From Bacteroidia bacterium (lineage in GTDB: Bacteria > Bacteroidota > Bacteroidia > SpSt-205), in NCBI GenBank assembly GCA_026003215.1, contig BPGV01000001.1, positions 151,570-215,569 of the forward strand: a DNA stretch of 64,000 bases. Direction: 5' to 3'. Positions 34,460-42,079 of this stretch are shown here, piece by piece. Under the pieces are notes generated by a model. That model was given only the letters and a program-made list of their open reading frames with translations, was not told where the DNA came from and did not search any database. The translations under genes and the position numbers were made by a program. Every line of letters begins with the position of its first letter. Within the stretch, counting starts at the first letter, position 1.

Positions 34460-35313
34460 AAGCTTGGCTCAGCCTCCTGCGTCCCTACCAATACACCAAA
34501 AACTTTCTCCTCTTCGCTCCCGTTGTGTTTTCTAAACGATGGGACCTTTTAGATGAGGCTTTTTGGGCTTTTCTGTTATGGTGTTTGGGTTCTTCAGCTA
34601 TTTATGCCCTAAATGATGCCAAAGATGCGCCCCAAGATAGGCTCCATCCTGTCAAAAAAAATCGCCCTGTGGCTGCTGGCCTCATCTCTCCGCTCCAAGC
34701 TTATACCGGTGCCGCAGCCCTTGCCCTCATGGCTATAGGGGGAGCTTTATGGCTAAAGTCGCTCTTTGCTCTCCTCCTGGGACTGTACATGACTAATAAC
34801 CTGTTGTATACCTTTTGGCTCAAAAGATTTGCTTTGTGGGATGTATTTAGCATAGCTGCTGGATTCTTGTTGCGGATATATGGAGGGGCTGCCTTGGGTA
34901 ATATTCCCATTTCCGCGTATCTCTTTATGACGGTGTTTTTTCTCTCGCTTTTCTTGGCGTTGGGAAAAAGACGGCATGAACTGCTTTTATTATCTCCTGA
35001 GCAAGCTGGCCAAAGCCGACGCAGCCTTGGCGGCTATTCTGTGTATTATTTGGATCAGCTTATGGGTATTTCGGCTACGCTTACGGTTACAGTCTATATG
35101 CTATATCTTATGCATGCTCCTTTTCGCTGGCTTCTTATGAGTCTACCTGTGGTGGTTATGGGGATTTTTCGGTACTATCACCTTACGCATAACAAAGGTG
35201 CGGGGGAACCCAGCCGCGATCTTTTTGCCGACCCGCTTCTGCTGGGATTAGGGGCCGCGTACGGGATATTGGCGCTTTTGGAAATGCTTGAAGTGCCCTT
35301 TCCCAAGCTATGA
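34444..35313 (+). CDS. UbiA family prenyltransferase, like decaprenyl-phosphate phosphoribosyltransferase
   Basis: A 289-residue membrane prenyltransferase with about eight or nine helices. The motif NDAKDAPQDRLHPVKKNRP (from residue 57) has the NDxxDxxxD acid cluster and also the R-x-HP-x-K-x-x-RP-x-A-G extension that I know from the mycobacterial DPPR synthase (Rv3806c) rather than from UbiA or MenA. The second region GKRRHELLLL and GGYSVYYLDQLMGISAT matches the DPPR synthase second motif as well. It should join PRPP to a polyprenyl phosphate. Overlaps pgpA by 16 bases and the DprE1-like oxidase by four. The exact lipid and product are not proven. Confidence 0.83.
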   Translation: MGRILKAWLSLLRPYQYTKNFLLFAPVVFSKRWDLLDEAFWAFLLWCLGSSAIYALNDAKDAPQDRLHPVKKNRPVAAGLISPLQAYTGAAALALMAIGGALWLKSLFALLLGLYMTNNLLYTFWLKRFALWDVFSIAAGFLLRIYGGAALGNIPISAYLFMTVFFLSLFLALGKRRHELLLLSPEQAGQSRRSLGGYSVYYLDQLMGISATLTVTVYMLYLMHAPFRWLLMSLPVVVMGIFRYYHLTHNKGAGEPSRDLFADPLLLGLGAAYGILALLEMLEVPFPKL

Positions 35314-36596
35314 AAGCTTCTTTGGAGCGTATTTCCGGATGGGGGCGCTATCCCCGGGGCGAAACGCTATGGCTTCCTTACAAGGAGGGGAGGCTCAGGG
35401 GTATGGGGATCGCCCGGGGGTTGGGACGGAGTTATGGGGATGCCTCCTTTTGCAGTGAAGGGCATACTTGGGATATGCAGGCATGGCGCCAGGTACTCTC
35501 TTGGGACTCTGAGTCGGGCTTGTTGGTAGCAGAAGCAGGCCTGAGCTTGTATGAGGTCATTCGGCGGTTTCTGCCAGCGGGCTGGTTTCCGGCCGTGGTG
35601 CCGGGAACCCAGTTTGTGACGCTGGGCGGGGCCTTTGCCAGCAATATTCATGGGAAAAATCACCACGTAGATGGCAGCTTTGCGGATTATGTAGCCTGGA
35701 TAGATCTGCGGCTGCCGGATGGTACCCTGCGACGGGTAGAACCCAAAGAACCGCTTTTTTGGGTTACTGCGGGGGGTATGGGCCTCACGGGCGTAATAGA
35801 GCGGCTGGCGCTTTGTCTCCAGCGCATCCCCACCAGCTTCATTCAAAATCAAGTGCATAAAGTACCCGATTGGGAAAAAGCGCTGGCGCTAATGGAGAGT
35901 CAGGATAAGGACTTCCCTTTTGCGGTGGCGTGGCTGGACCACTTTCATCCCCGTAATCGGGCAATCCTGCATTTAGGCCGGTGGGCTGACGCTCCCCCGC
36001 CTAAAAAGTCTGCGTATGCTTTTCGCACCGCAGGTCGGCTGTCTGTGCCCTTCCCTGTGCCCTTTCCTGTATTTCGCTATGCGGGTGGGATTATCAGCGA
36101 GTGGTACTGGCATAAGCACAAAGAGGGGGTCTCAGTCATCTCCTATGCGCCGTACTTTTTCCCCTTGGATGGGGTTCGTCAGTGGAACTATCTCTGGGGC
36201 TTGGCCGGCTTTATCCAGTTTCAGTTTGTGGTGCCGCGAGCCGAGGGGTTTATACGCTTGTGGAAGCGCCTGCGTGAGGCTCCAGCCCGAAGTTTTCTTA
36301 CGGTGCTCAAACGTTTAGGGCCGCAAAAGGGGCCTTTGGCTTTTTCTGGGCCGGGTTGGACTTTGGCGATAGATTTGCCTAATACCTTAGAAGTTCAGCG
36401 TTTTTTACGTGGTCTTACGGAGGAGGTGCTCAGCGAAGACGGTAAAATTTACTTAACCAAAGATAGCCTTTTGTGGCCGGAGGCTTTTCGGGCGGCTTAT
36501 CCAGCGTGGAAGGACTTTTTAGCCATAAAAGCGCAGGTGGATCCGCAGCAGGTATTGTGCTCTGACCTCAGTCGGCGGGTGGGCTTGACGGCATAG
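35310..36596 (+). CDS. FAD-dependent oxidase like decaprenylphosphoryl-ribose 2-oxidase (DprE1)
   Basis: A 428-residue FAD enzyme. The N-terminus has the vanillyl-alcohol-oxidase-type FAD fold (RGLGRSYGDASF, VVPGTQFVTLGGAFASNIHG). The C-terminus IYLTKDSLLWPEAFRAAYP, VDPQQVLCSDLSRRVGL closely follows the DprE1 ending (AKDSRTT..F..MYP..., VDPLRVFASDMARRL, from memory). DprE1 oxidises the 2-OH of polyprenyl-phospho-ribose, and DprE2 then reduces it to arabinose. In Mycobacterium tuberculosis the benzothiazinone target Cys387 lies in WNICVDFP; here the matching stretch is WTLAIDLP with Ala353. DprE2 is not in this window. Overlap of four bases with the DPPR-synthase-like gene supports a shared pathway. 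Confidence 0.82.
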   Translation: MKASLERISGWGRYPRGETLWLPYKEGRLRGMGIARGLGRSYGDASFCSEGHTWDMQAWRQVLSWDSESGLLVAEAGLSLYEVIRRFLPAGWFPAVVPGTQFVTLGGAFASNIHGKNHHVDGSFADYVAWIDLRLPDGTLRRVEPKEPLFWVTAGGMGLTGVIERLALCLQRIPTSFIQNQVHKVPDWEKALALMESQDKDFPFAVAWLDHFHPRNRAILHLGRWADAPPPKKSAYAFRTAGRLSVPFPVPFPVFRYAGGIISEWYWHKHKEGVSVISYAPYFFPLDGVRQWNYLWGLAGFIQFQFVVPRAEGFIRLWKRLREAPARSFLTVLKRLGPQKGPLAFSGPGWTLAIDLPNTLEVQRFLRGLTEEVLSEDGKIYLTKDSLLWPEAFRAAYPAWKDFLAIKAQVDPQQVLCSDLSRRVGLTA

Positions 36597-36599
36597 CCC

Positions 36600-36607
36600 T
36601 ATCTTTG
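36600..36607 (+). promoter_or_regulatory. -7 promoter box of the DUF2723 gene
   Basis: TATCTTTG ends six bases before ATG 36614. Confidence 0.75.
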
Positions 36608-36613
36608 CCGCCG

Positions 36614-39583
36614 ATGGACTATCGCAAACAAACGCGCCTATTTGGAGGATTAGTCTTTCTCATAGCGCTTATCACCTATGGACTTACGGTGGCTCCTACC
36701 GCGAGCTATTGGGATTGTGGGGAGTTTATCGCTACTGCGAACGAACTGGAAGTGCCCCACCCGCCCGGTGCTCCGCTGTATCTGGTAATGGCGCGGATTT
36801 TTGCCATGTTGGCCCCCTCTGCTGAAAAAGTCGCCTACTTCATCAACTGGGTAAGCGTTTTGGCGGGGGCTTTCACTTCGCTTTTGATTGCTTGGGTCAC
36901 CATGCACTTTACCAAAAAGGCTTTAGGAGCCTCTGATAGCCTGCGGATAGGCTTTGCCGGACTGGTGGGAGGCCTCATCAGCACCTTTGCGGACTCGGTG
37001 TGGTTCAATACCGTCGAGGCCGAGGTCTATGCCCCCAGTGCTTTCTTTACCGCTCTCGTGGTATGGCTCATGTGTGTGTGGGAGGAGACCGAAGACCTAC
37101 GCCGCCAAAATCAGATACTCATACTGATTGCTTTTATCTTTGGTCTTTCTATCGGTGTCCATCTTTTGAATCTTCTTACGCTGCCAGGCCTGGCTCTCAT
37201 GTATTACTTCCGGAAAGCCGAAAAACCTACCTGGAAAGGAGCCTCAATAGCTTTCTTGGTTGGGGGAGCTTTGCTGGGGTTCTTGCAATATGGCGTTATT
37301 CAATATACCGTTTCACTCGCCTGGCCGTTAGAAAAGTGGCTCGTAGGTACTACCAATCCTGAAACGGGTGAAACTACAGGTTTAGGCCTTCCCTTTGGCA
37401 GTGGATTAGCTTTATTTATACTTTTTCTCTTTAGTGTACTGGGGCTTTTGGTCTGGTATAGCCAGAAACGACAAAATCCTATTTGGAGCACCGCAACTTT
37501 GAGTTTGTTATTTATTTATCTCGGGTACTCTTCGTATGCGGTGATTTTTTTGCGTTCGCAGGTGAACCCGCCGATTGATGAAAATGACCCCGAAAATGTC
37601 TCTAACTTTCTGAGCTATCTCAAGCGTGAGCAATACGGCGAGGTACCTATCCTGTGGGGTACGCTTTACAACGCTATTCCGATAGGTACCGAAGAAAAGG
37701 GCGATATTTACCTCCGCTACCCTAATACCGATAAATATGTATATGAAGGACCGCGCTTGACCTATAAATATGCGGCAAAAGATTATCGCTTTTTCCCACG
37801 CATGTGGAGCCCTTCGCATTACAGTGGTCAAGGTCCTTTCAGCTATGTAAATTTTGTTCGTAATAAGGGGGCAGATTCGCAAAGTCCTTATGATGATAAG
37901 CCTACAGGTATAGAAAACCTGCGTTTTTTCTTGGAGTACCAGCTCTATCACATGTATATTCGTTACTTCCTGATGAACTTTGTCGGTCGGGAGTCAGAAG
38001 TACAAGATAGTCGTTGGGAAAGTGGCTTTGAGTTTGGGCGGCTTAAGCATCTGCCTACCCATCGAAAGAAAGATCCTTCTAAGGCCCATTATTATGGCCT
38101 CCCGCTTTTACTGGGTATTTTAGGGCTGAGCTGGCAATACAGACGAAATCGTAATCACTTTTGGGTATTGCTTATGCTTTTCTTATTTACAGGGGTAGCA
38201 ATTATTCTTTATCTCAATCAACCGCCCAATCAGCCTCGGGAGCGGGATTATTCGTATGTAGGGTCGTTTATTCTGTTTGCGGTATGGGCAGGGATGGGGG
38301 TGGCTGCTTTAGCCGAAGCCGCAGAAAGGTATCTCAACCGAAACTTGGACGCTGCCGTGGGGATAGCTTCTCTATCGGTGCCAGCCTTGATGGCGACCCA
38401 AAACTGGAAGTCTCATTCCCGCGCCGGTAACTATGTGCCTCCTGATAGTGCCTATAACTTTCTTATTTCTTGCCCTCCCAATGCGATCCTTTTCACGAAT
38501 GGCGACAATGATACTTTCCCCTTATGGTACCTCCAAGAAGTAGAAGGAGTTCGTACCGATGTGCGGATCGTTAACCTGAGCTTACTCAACACGGATTGGT
38601 ACATTACGCAGCTCAAATACCAAAGCGCTAATGGGGCTCCCCCATTACCTATTTCCGTTCGTGACGAGCTATTTATGGGGGAAAAGGCCGCTACGATGCC
38701 TTTCAAGTCCCAATCTTTAGTCTTGCCCATAAATAAGCAGACCTTTTTACAAAACTACCCCGAAGCTGGACGCTTTTCTGCGGATATCTTAGCTGATACG
38801 ATTCGTTGGCAGATACCGGTGCGTGGCAGCCGAGAAAATTCCTATTTGCTTAAGCAGGACTACATGACCTTAGATATCGTGCTTTCAAACCTCAAAGAAG
38901 GCTGGAAAAGACCTATTTGTTTCGCGAATACATTGCCCAGTTTTAGCTACTTAGGGCTTCAAGATTACCTGTATGTGCGCGGGCAAGTGTATGAGCTTTT
39001 ACCGCTCAAACCCCAGGGCGCATCCCGAGGCAGTATCTATAATGCCCCTATCCAAGACAGCCTTACTTATGAGCTTCTGACCAAAGTATATCGCTATCGT
39101 AACTTAGATAGGCCGGATATCTTCTATGACAGCAATACCCAGCGAATGATTGCCAACTATCGCTCGGTATTTTACAGGTTAGGGGATTTTTACGCGCAAA
39201 AAGCTGATACCATCTCAGATACTTTGGTTCGGCAAGCGCTGCGGGCTAAAGGAAAAGAGCTTTTATCTTTCCTCCAGGCGCGTATCTCTCGCGAGAGCTG
39301 TCCTATGGAACCCTATCAGCTGGCCCAAGAAGCCGGCTTATGGTTAGCCCTCGGCGATACCATAGAAGCTAAAAAACTCTATGCTGAGGCCCTCAAAATG
39401 TTAGAAGAAGAGATAGCCTACCTTCGTTATGAACGTGTGTCGCCCGATGACATGGTCTCGTATGGGATAGAGATGGTGGCCCGAGGCAGCATGGTAGTCG
39501 GCGATACCTTGCTCTCAGGGCGGGCTTTGAAGCTATATGAAGAAAGCCGTTCTTTACTCGTACCTTCTAATCGTCGGCATTAG
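36614..39583 (+). CDS. DUF2723 membrane protein, protein O-mannosyltransferase-like GT-C
   Basis: A 989-residue membrane protein with about a dozen N-terminal helices and a large soluble C-terminal region with helical repeats. The opening VAPTASYWDCGEFIATANELEVPHPPG contains the acidic residues after the first helix that in GT-C enzymes bind metal or the lipid-phosphate sugar. DUF2723 proteins are frequent in Bacteroidota and placed near protein O-mannosyltransferases. GT-C enzymes use polyprenyl-phosphate sugars, so its position right after the DPPR-synthase/DprE1-like pair makes it a candidate user of that donor (inference). ATG 36614 is preferred over TTG 36605, which is part of the promoter box. 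Its end overlaps the next gene by 47 bases. Confidence 0.87.
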   Translation: MDYRKQTRLFGGLVFLIALITYGLTVAPTASYWDCGEFIATANELEVPHPPGAPLYLVMARIFAMLAPSAEKVAYFINWVSVLAGAFTSLLIAWVTMHFTKKALGASDSLRIGFAGLVGGLISTFADSVWFNTVEAEVYAPSAFFTALVVWLMCVWEETEDLRRQNQILILIAFIFGLSIGVHLLNLLTLPGLALMYYFRKAEKPTWKGASIAFLVGGALLGFLQYGVIQYTVSLAWPLEKWLVGTTNPETGETTGLGLPFGSGLALFILFLFSVLGLLVWYSQKRQNPIWSTATLSLLFIYLGYSSYAVIFLRSQVNPPIDENDPENVSNFLSYLKREQYGEVPILWGTLYNAIPIGTEEKGDIYLRYPNTDKYVYEGPRLTYKYAAKDYRFFPRMWSPSHYSGQGPFSYVNFVRNKGADSQSPYDDKPTGIENLRFFLEYQLYHMYIRYFLMNFVGRESEVQDSRWESGFEFGRLKHLPTHRKKDPSKAHYYGLPLLLGILGLSWQYRRNRNHFWVLLMLFLFTGVAIILYLNQPPNQPRERDYSYVGSFILFAVWAGMGVAALAEAAERYLNRNLDAAVGIASLSVPALMATQNWKSHSRAGNYVPPDSAYNFLISCPPNAILFTNGDNDTFPLWYLQEVEGVRTDVRIVNLSLLNTDWYITQLKYQSANGAPPLPISVRDELFMGEKAATMPFKSQSLVLPINKQTFLQNYPEAGRFSADILADTIRWQIPVRGSRENSYLLKQDYMTLDIVLSNLKEGWKRPICFANTLPSFSYLGLQDYLYVRGQVYELLPLKPQGASRGSIYNAPIQDSLTYELLTKVYRYRNLDRPDIFYDSNTQRMIANYRSVFYRLGDFYAQKADTISDTLVRQALRAKGKELLSFLQARISRESCPMEPYQLAQEAGLWLALGDTIEAKKLYAEALKMLEEEIAYLRYERVSPDDMVSYGIEMVARGSMVVGDTLLSGRALKLYEESRSLLVPSNRRH

Positions 39584-40466
39584 AGCCCAGGGCTTCTGGA
39601 TAGAACGTGCCCGTGAGGAGACGGAGTCTCCCTTCCAGGCGATGGCCTACCGGATAACTCCGCAAAAATGGGCTCTGGTCTGTGCGTTAGACCTGGAAGA
39701 GTGGTTGTCTTATGCATTTGATAGTACGATAGCTGTGCATTTCCGGCTGGTGGATGAAAAAGCGCTTGTAGCGGAAACCACCTTGGCCCTTCCTGTCGCA
39801 CCCCGCTGGGAAGGGTATTTCTTTTGGGAACTTCCGAAGCAGCCGGAGAAAAATGCTTTTTTTCTTCTCGCCACTCTTGCTGAAGGGCCTGAAAGCAGCT
39901 ATGCGGCGTGGCTTTCTTGGCCTGAAACTATCACGCCCCTATGGGTGGAAAAAGCTACCCCATTTTTAGGCGACTCAGTACGCCTGCACTGGAGGGAAGG
40001 GCCGGCGCTCCTTAGCCGACAAGGCGATAGCCTATGGCAAGCGACTTTCCGTCCTGCTTCCGTGGATACCTCCTTGCCCTTACCGCCTTACGTCCTCAAA
40101 AAGCCCAAGAAAACCCCAAAAGTTTTCTCGCTTTGCGCCTGGTACTTGCGGGGAGATACCACTCGGGTCTTTTGGCGCTGTGTGTGGCCGGCTCGGCCCT
40201 ATCCGGCGCCCGGTGCCAGCCTTTCTTCTCCTCCTCCAAACGCCTGGAGAGAAGCTTTTTACCGATTCTCGGACATAAAGCCCGGGGAGCGTACCGACCG
40301 CGGATTGATTTTTCTCTTTTTAGGGGCCCCTTCTGTGCGTTTGCGCTCTCCTACCCAAGAAATATGGCTATACCCTGAACGGGAAGCCAGTTTTTATTTT
40401 AGCTTTTCTGGGGAAACTTGGGTACTGCGTCGCCGGTTAGAATATCAAGCTTTGTGGAAAAGATAA
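39537..40466 (+). CDS. exported GWxTD-like domain protein
   Basis: A 309-residue protein with a signal peptide (VLYSYLLIVGIRA before Gln18). The C-terminal segment FSDIKPGERTDRGLIFLFLGAP...QEIWLYPE resembles the GWxTD domain of Bacteroidota surface or periplasmic proteins (GWKTDRGxIYIxYGPP...YExWxY), with ERTDRG in place of GWxTDRG. The rest is beta-rich and unknown. Starts inside the DUF2723 gene in another frame (47-base overlap), so it is cotranscribed with it. Confidence 0.7.
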   Translation: MKKAVLYSYLLIVGIRAQGFWIERAREETESPFQAMAYRITPQKWALVCALDLEEWLSYAFDSTIAVHFRLVDEKALVAETTLALPVAPRWEGYFFWELPKQPEKNAFFLLATLAEGPESSYAAWLSWPETITPLWVEKATPFLGDSVRLHWREGPALLSRQGDSLWQATFRPASVDTSLPLPPYVLKKPKKTPKVFSLCAWYLRGDTTRVFWRCVWPARPYPAPGASLSSPPPNAWREAFYRFSDIKPGERTDRGLIFLFLGAPSVRLRSPTQEIWLYPEREASFYFSFSGETWVLRRRLEYQALWKR

Positions 40467-41170
40467 CGATTACGGATTTGCGGGCCCTTCGTCGCGCGAT
40501 AGAAGGGGGAGCTTCGGTAGAAAAAGTTGTATGGCGACAGGGAAGCACGCCGCCTCCTGCTTTATGGGCTTGGATTAAGCGCTATGGGTGGCCTTTTCAG
40601 CAGGTGCCTCCTGCGCAGCTACCCCCTGCTGCCACGTGGTGTGCTTATCTCAGCCCAGTGCGGTTATATACCCTTATGGAGTGGCTGGCCCATCCGCCGC
40701 AGGGGGTGGCTTTAGCCCTATTGGGTCTTACCGACCCGCGGAATGTAGGCGCTATCTTACGCAGTAGCGCCGCTTTCCGGGTGGAATGGGTGCTCTTACG
40801 TGCAGAGGGAACCCCCCTCCTTTCTAACGATGCCCTATGGCGTGCCAGCGCAGGTACTATCCCCTTTTTACGGATAGTGCGGGAAATGCGCCTATTCGCT
40901 GCCCTAAAAGCCCTCAAAAACCACGGTTGGCACTTAGTCGCAGCGGTGCCCCCTTCCTCTGCCGCCTGCTCTTATAGAGAATGGGATTGGCATACGCCTA
41001 CTCTGCTCCTACTGGGTAGCGAAGAGAAAGGCTTACCCTCAGAATACCTTCGCTTATGTGAGGCGCAGCTCACTATCCCTCACGCACCCCAGGTGGAATC
41101 TCTAAATGTGAGTGTCGCTACGGGGATACTTTTAGCCGAGGCTTATGTCCGACAAAAAGAGAGAGAGTAG
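40454..41170 (+). CDS. rlmB: TrmH/SpoU family RNA 2'-O-methyltransferase
   Basis: A 238-residue SPOUT methyltransferase. The three SpoU motifs are visible: LGLTDPRNVGAILRSSAAF, LLLLGSEEKGLP and IPHAPQVESLNVSVATGILLAE, which form the deep trefoil knot binding S-adenosylmethionine. The family methylates ribose 2'-OH in 23S rRNA (G2251, RlmB) or tRNA; the name rlmB is tentative. GTG 40454 is chosen as start because it overlaps the end of the preceding gene (stop 40464-40466); a TTG at 40418 would add 12 residues. Convergent with the ferritin-VIT1 gene, five bases apart. Confidence 0.85.
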   Translation: MEKITITDLRALRRAIEGGASVEKVVWRQGSTPPPALWAWIKRYGWPFQQVPPAQLPPAATWCAYLSPVRLYTLMEWLAHPPQGVALALLGLTDPRNVGAILRSSAAFRVEWVLLRAEGTPLLSNDALWRASAGTIPFLRIVREMRLFAALKALKNHGWHLVAAVPPSSAACSYREWDWHTPTLLLLGSEEKGLPSEYLRLCEAQLTIPHAPQVESLNVSVATGILLAEAYVRQKERE

Positions 41171-41175
41171 CGACC

Positions 41176-42051
41176 TTACCAGCTTACCTCGGGAAAAAAT
41201 CGGCGAAGTCCTTCGCCAAAGCCATACGATAGGAGGGCTGTAAGACCTAAGACGACAAGGCTTTCCAGGGCTTCTGTGCGAAAGTTTCTTTCAAACAGCA
41301 CGGAACTGTAATACACAAAGCCCAGTATCAGGAGCATCGCCAAGCCCACCGAGCTCCAAAAGGCTAAGCCCATCGTTCCCAGCAGGAAGTACGGCAGGGC
41401 TAAAAGTATCACAGCCAGGATATAGGAGAGCCCGGTATAAGCTGCCGACAGCGGCGCAGAAACCTCGGTGTTTTGCTTGGCCTGGAGATAAGCGGCAGAA
41501 GCCATAGAAATGGAAGCAGCAAAGCCTACGATAAGCCCGGCTATGCCCGCTGTCAGGGGCCTATGTGAAACCCCTAAAAACCCCGCGTGTACCCCGGTCA
41601 CCTCAATAATCGCATCCGAGAGCCCTAAGACGATAAAGCCGATGTACTTTATCCGAGGCTCATACTGGTTGAGGGCAGCTAAGAACTCAGCTTCATGGTT
41701 TTCCTCCTCTTCAATAAGGGCAGTTAGCTGGGCCTGGGCAGCTTGGGGTAAGGTGGGTAGGATTCGGCGGTATTCTGCAATCGTTTGGTGTTCGTTTTTT
41801 TCCAAGAGGCGTAGCACGAAGGTCGGACCCAGTAGCCATGCCAAAAACCGGTACCAATACAACCGCCACCGGCTATACCGAATAGGGCGTTCTACCCACT
41901 GCTGCCAAAAGTCATAATGGGCTTTTTCTTGGCGGGCAAACTTGGCCAGTACTTCTTTTAGCGAATAGTCTCTAACCCACCCGCTGAGCCACTCATAGAA
42001 GTGGGCGTTGAAGAGCTCTTCTGCGGCGTAGCGGAGGGCTTGCGCTTGCAT
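41176..42051 (-). CDS. ferritin-like domain fused to VIT1/CCC1 transporter (MbfA-like)
   Basis: A 291-residue fusion. Residues of about 1-140 are a helical ferritin/rubrerythrin-like domain with metal-ligand patterns EEL...H, ARQEKAHYDFW, EKNEHQTIAEY and IEEEENHEAEF. Residues of about 150-291 are a VIT1/CCC1 membrane domain with GLSDAIIEVTGVHAGF, AGLIVGFAASISMASAAYLQ and three further helices. Fusions of this kind (MbfA type) export iron or manganese after binding and oxidising it in the cytosolic domain. ATG 42051 follows TACCTTTG by four bases; the 15 codons further upstream lie in the promoter. Divergent from the phosphoesterase gene. Confidence 0.88.
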   Translation of the reverse strand: MQAQALRYAAEELFNAHFYEWLSGWVRDYSLKEVLAKFARQEKAHYDFWQQWVERPIRYSRWRLYWYRFLAWLLGPTFVLRLLEKNEHQTIAEYRRILPTLPQAAQAQLTALIEEEENHEAEFLAALNQYEPRIKYIGFIVLGLSDAIIEVTGVHAGFLGVSHRPLTAGIAGLIVGFAASISMASAAYLQAKQNTEVSAPLSAAYTGLSYILAVILLALPYFLLGTMGLAFWSSVGLAMLLILGFVYYSSVLFERNFRTEALESLVVLGLTALLSYGFGEGLRRFFPEVSW

Positions 42052-42055
42052 CTTA

Positions 42056-42063
42056 CAAAGGTA
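42056..42063 (-). promoter_or_regulatory. -7 promoter box of the ferritin-VIT1 gene
   Basis: TACCTTTG ends four bases before ATG 42051; only five bases separate it from the opposite box at 42069. Confidence 0.8.
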
Positions 42064-42068
42064 CGGCG

Positions 42069-42076
42069 TACTTTTG
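42069..42076 (+). promoter_or_regulatory. -7 promoter box of the phosphoesterase gene
   Basis: TACTTTTG ends three bases before ATG 42080. With the opposite box it forms a near-palindrome around CGGCG. Confidence 0.75.
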
Positions 42077-42079
42077 GGT

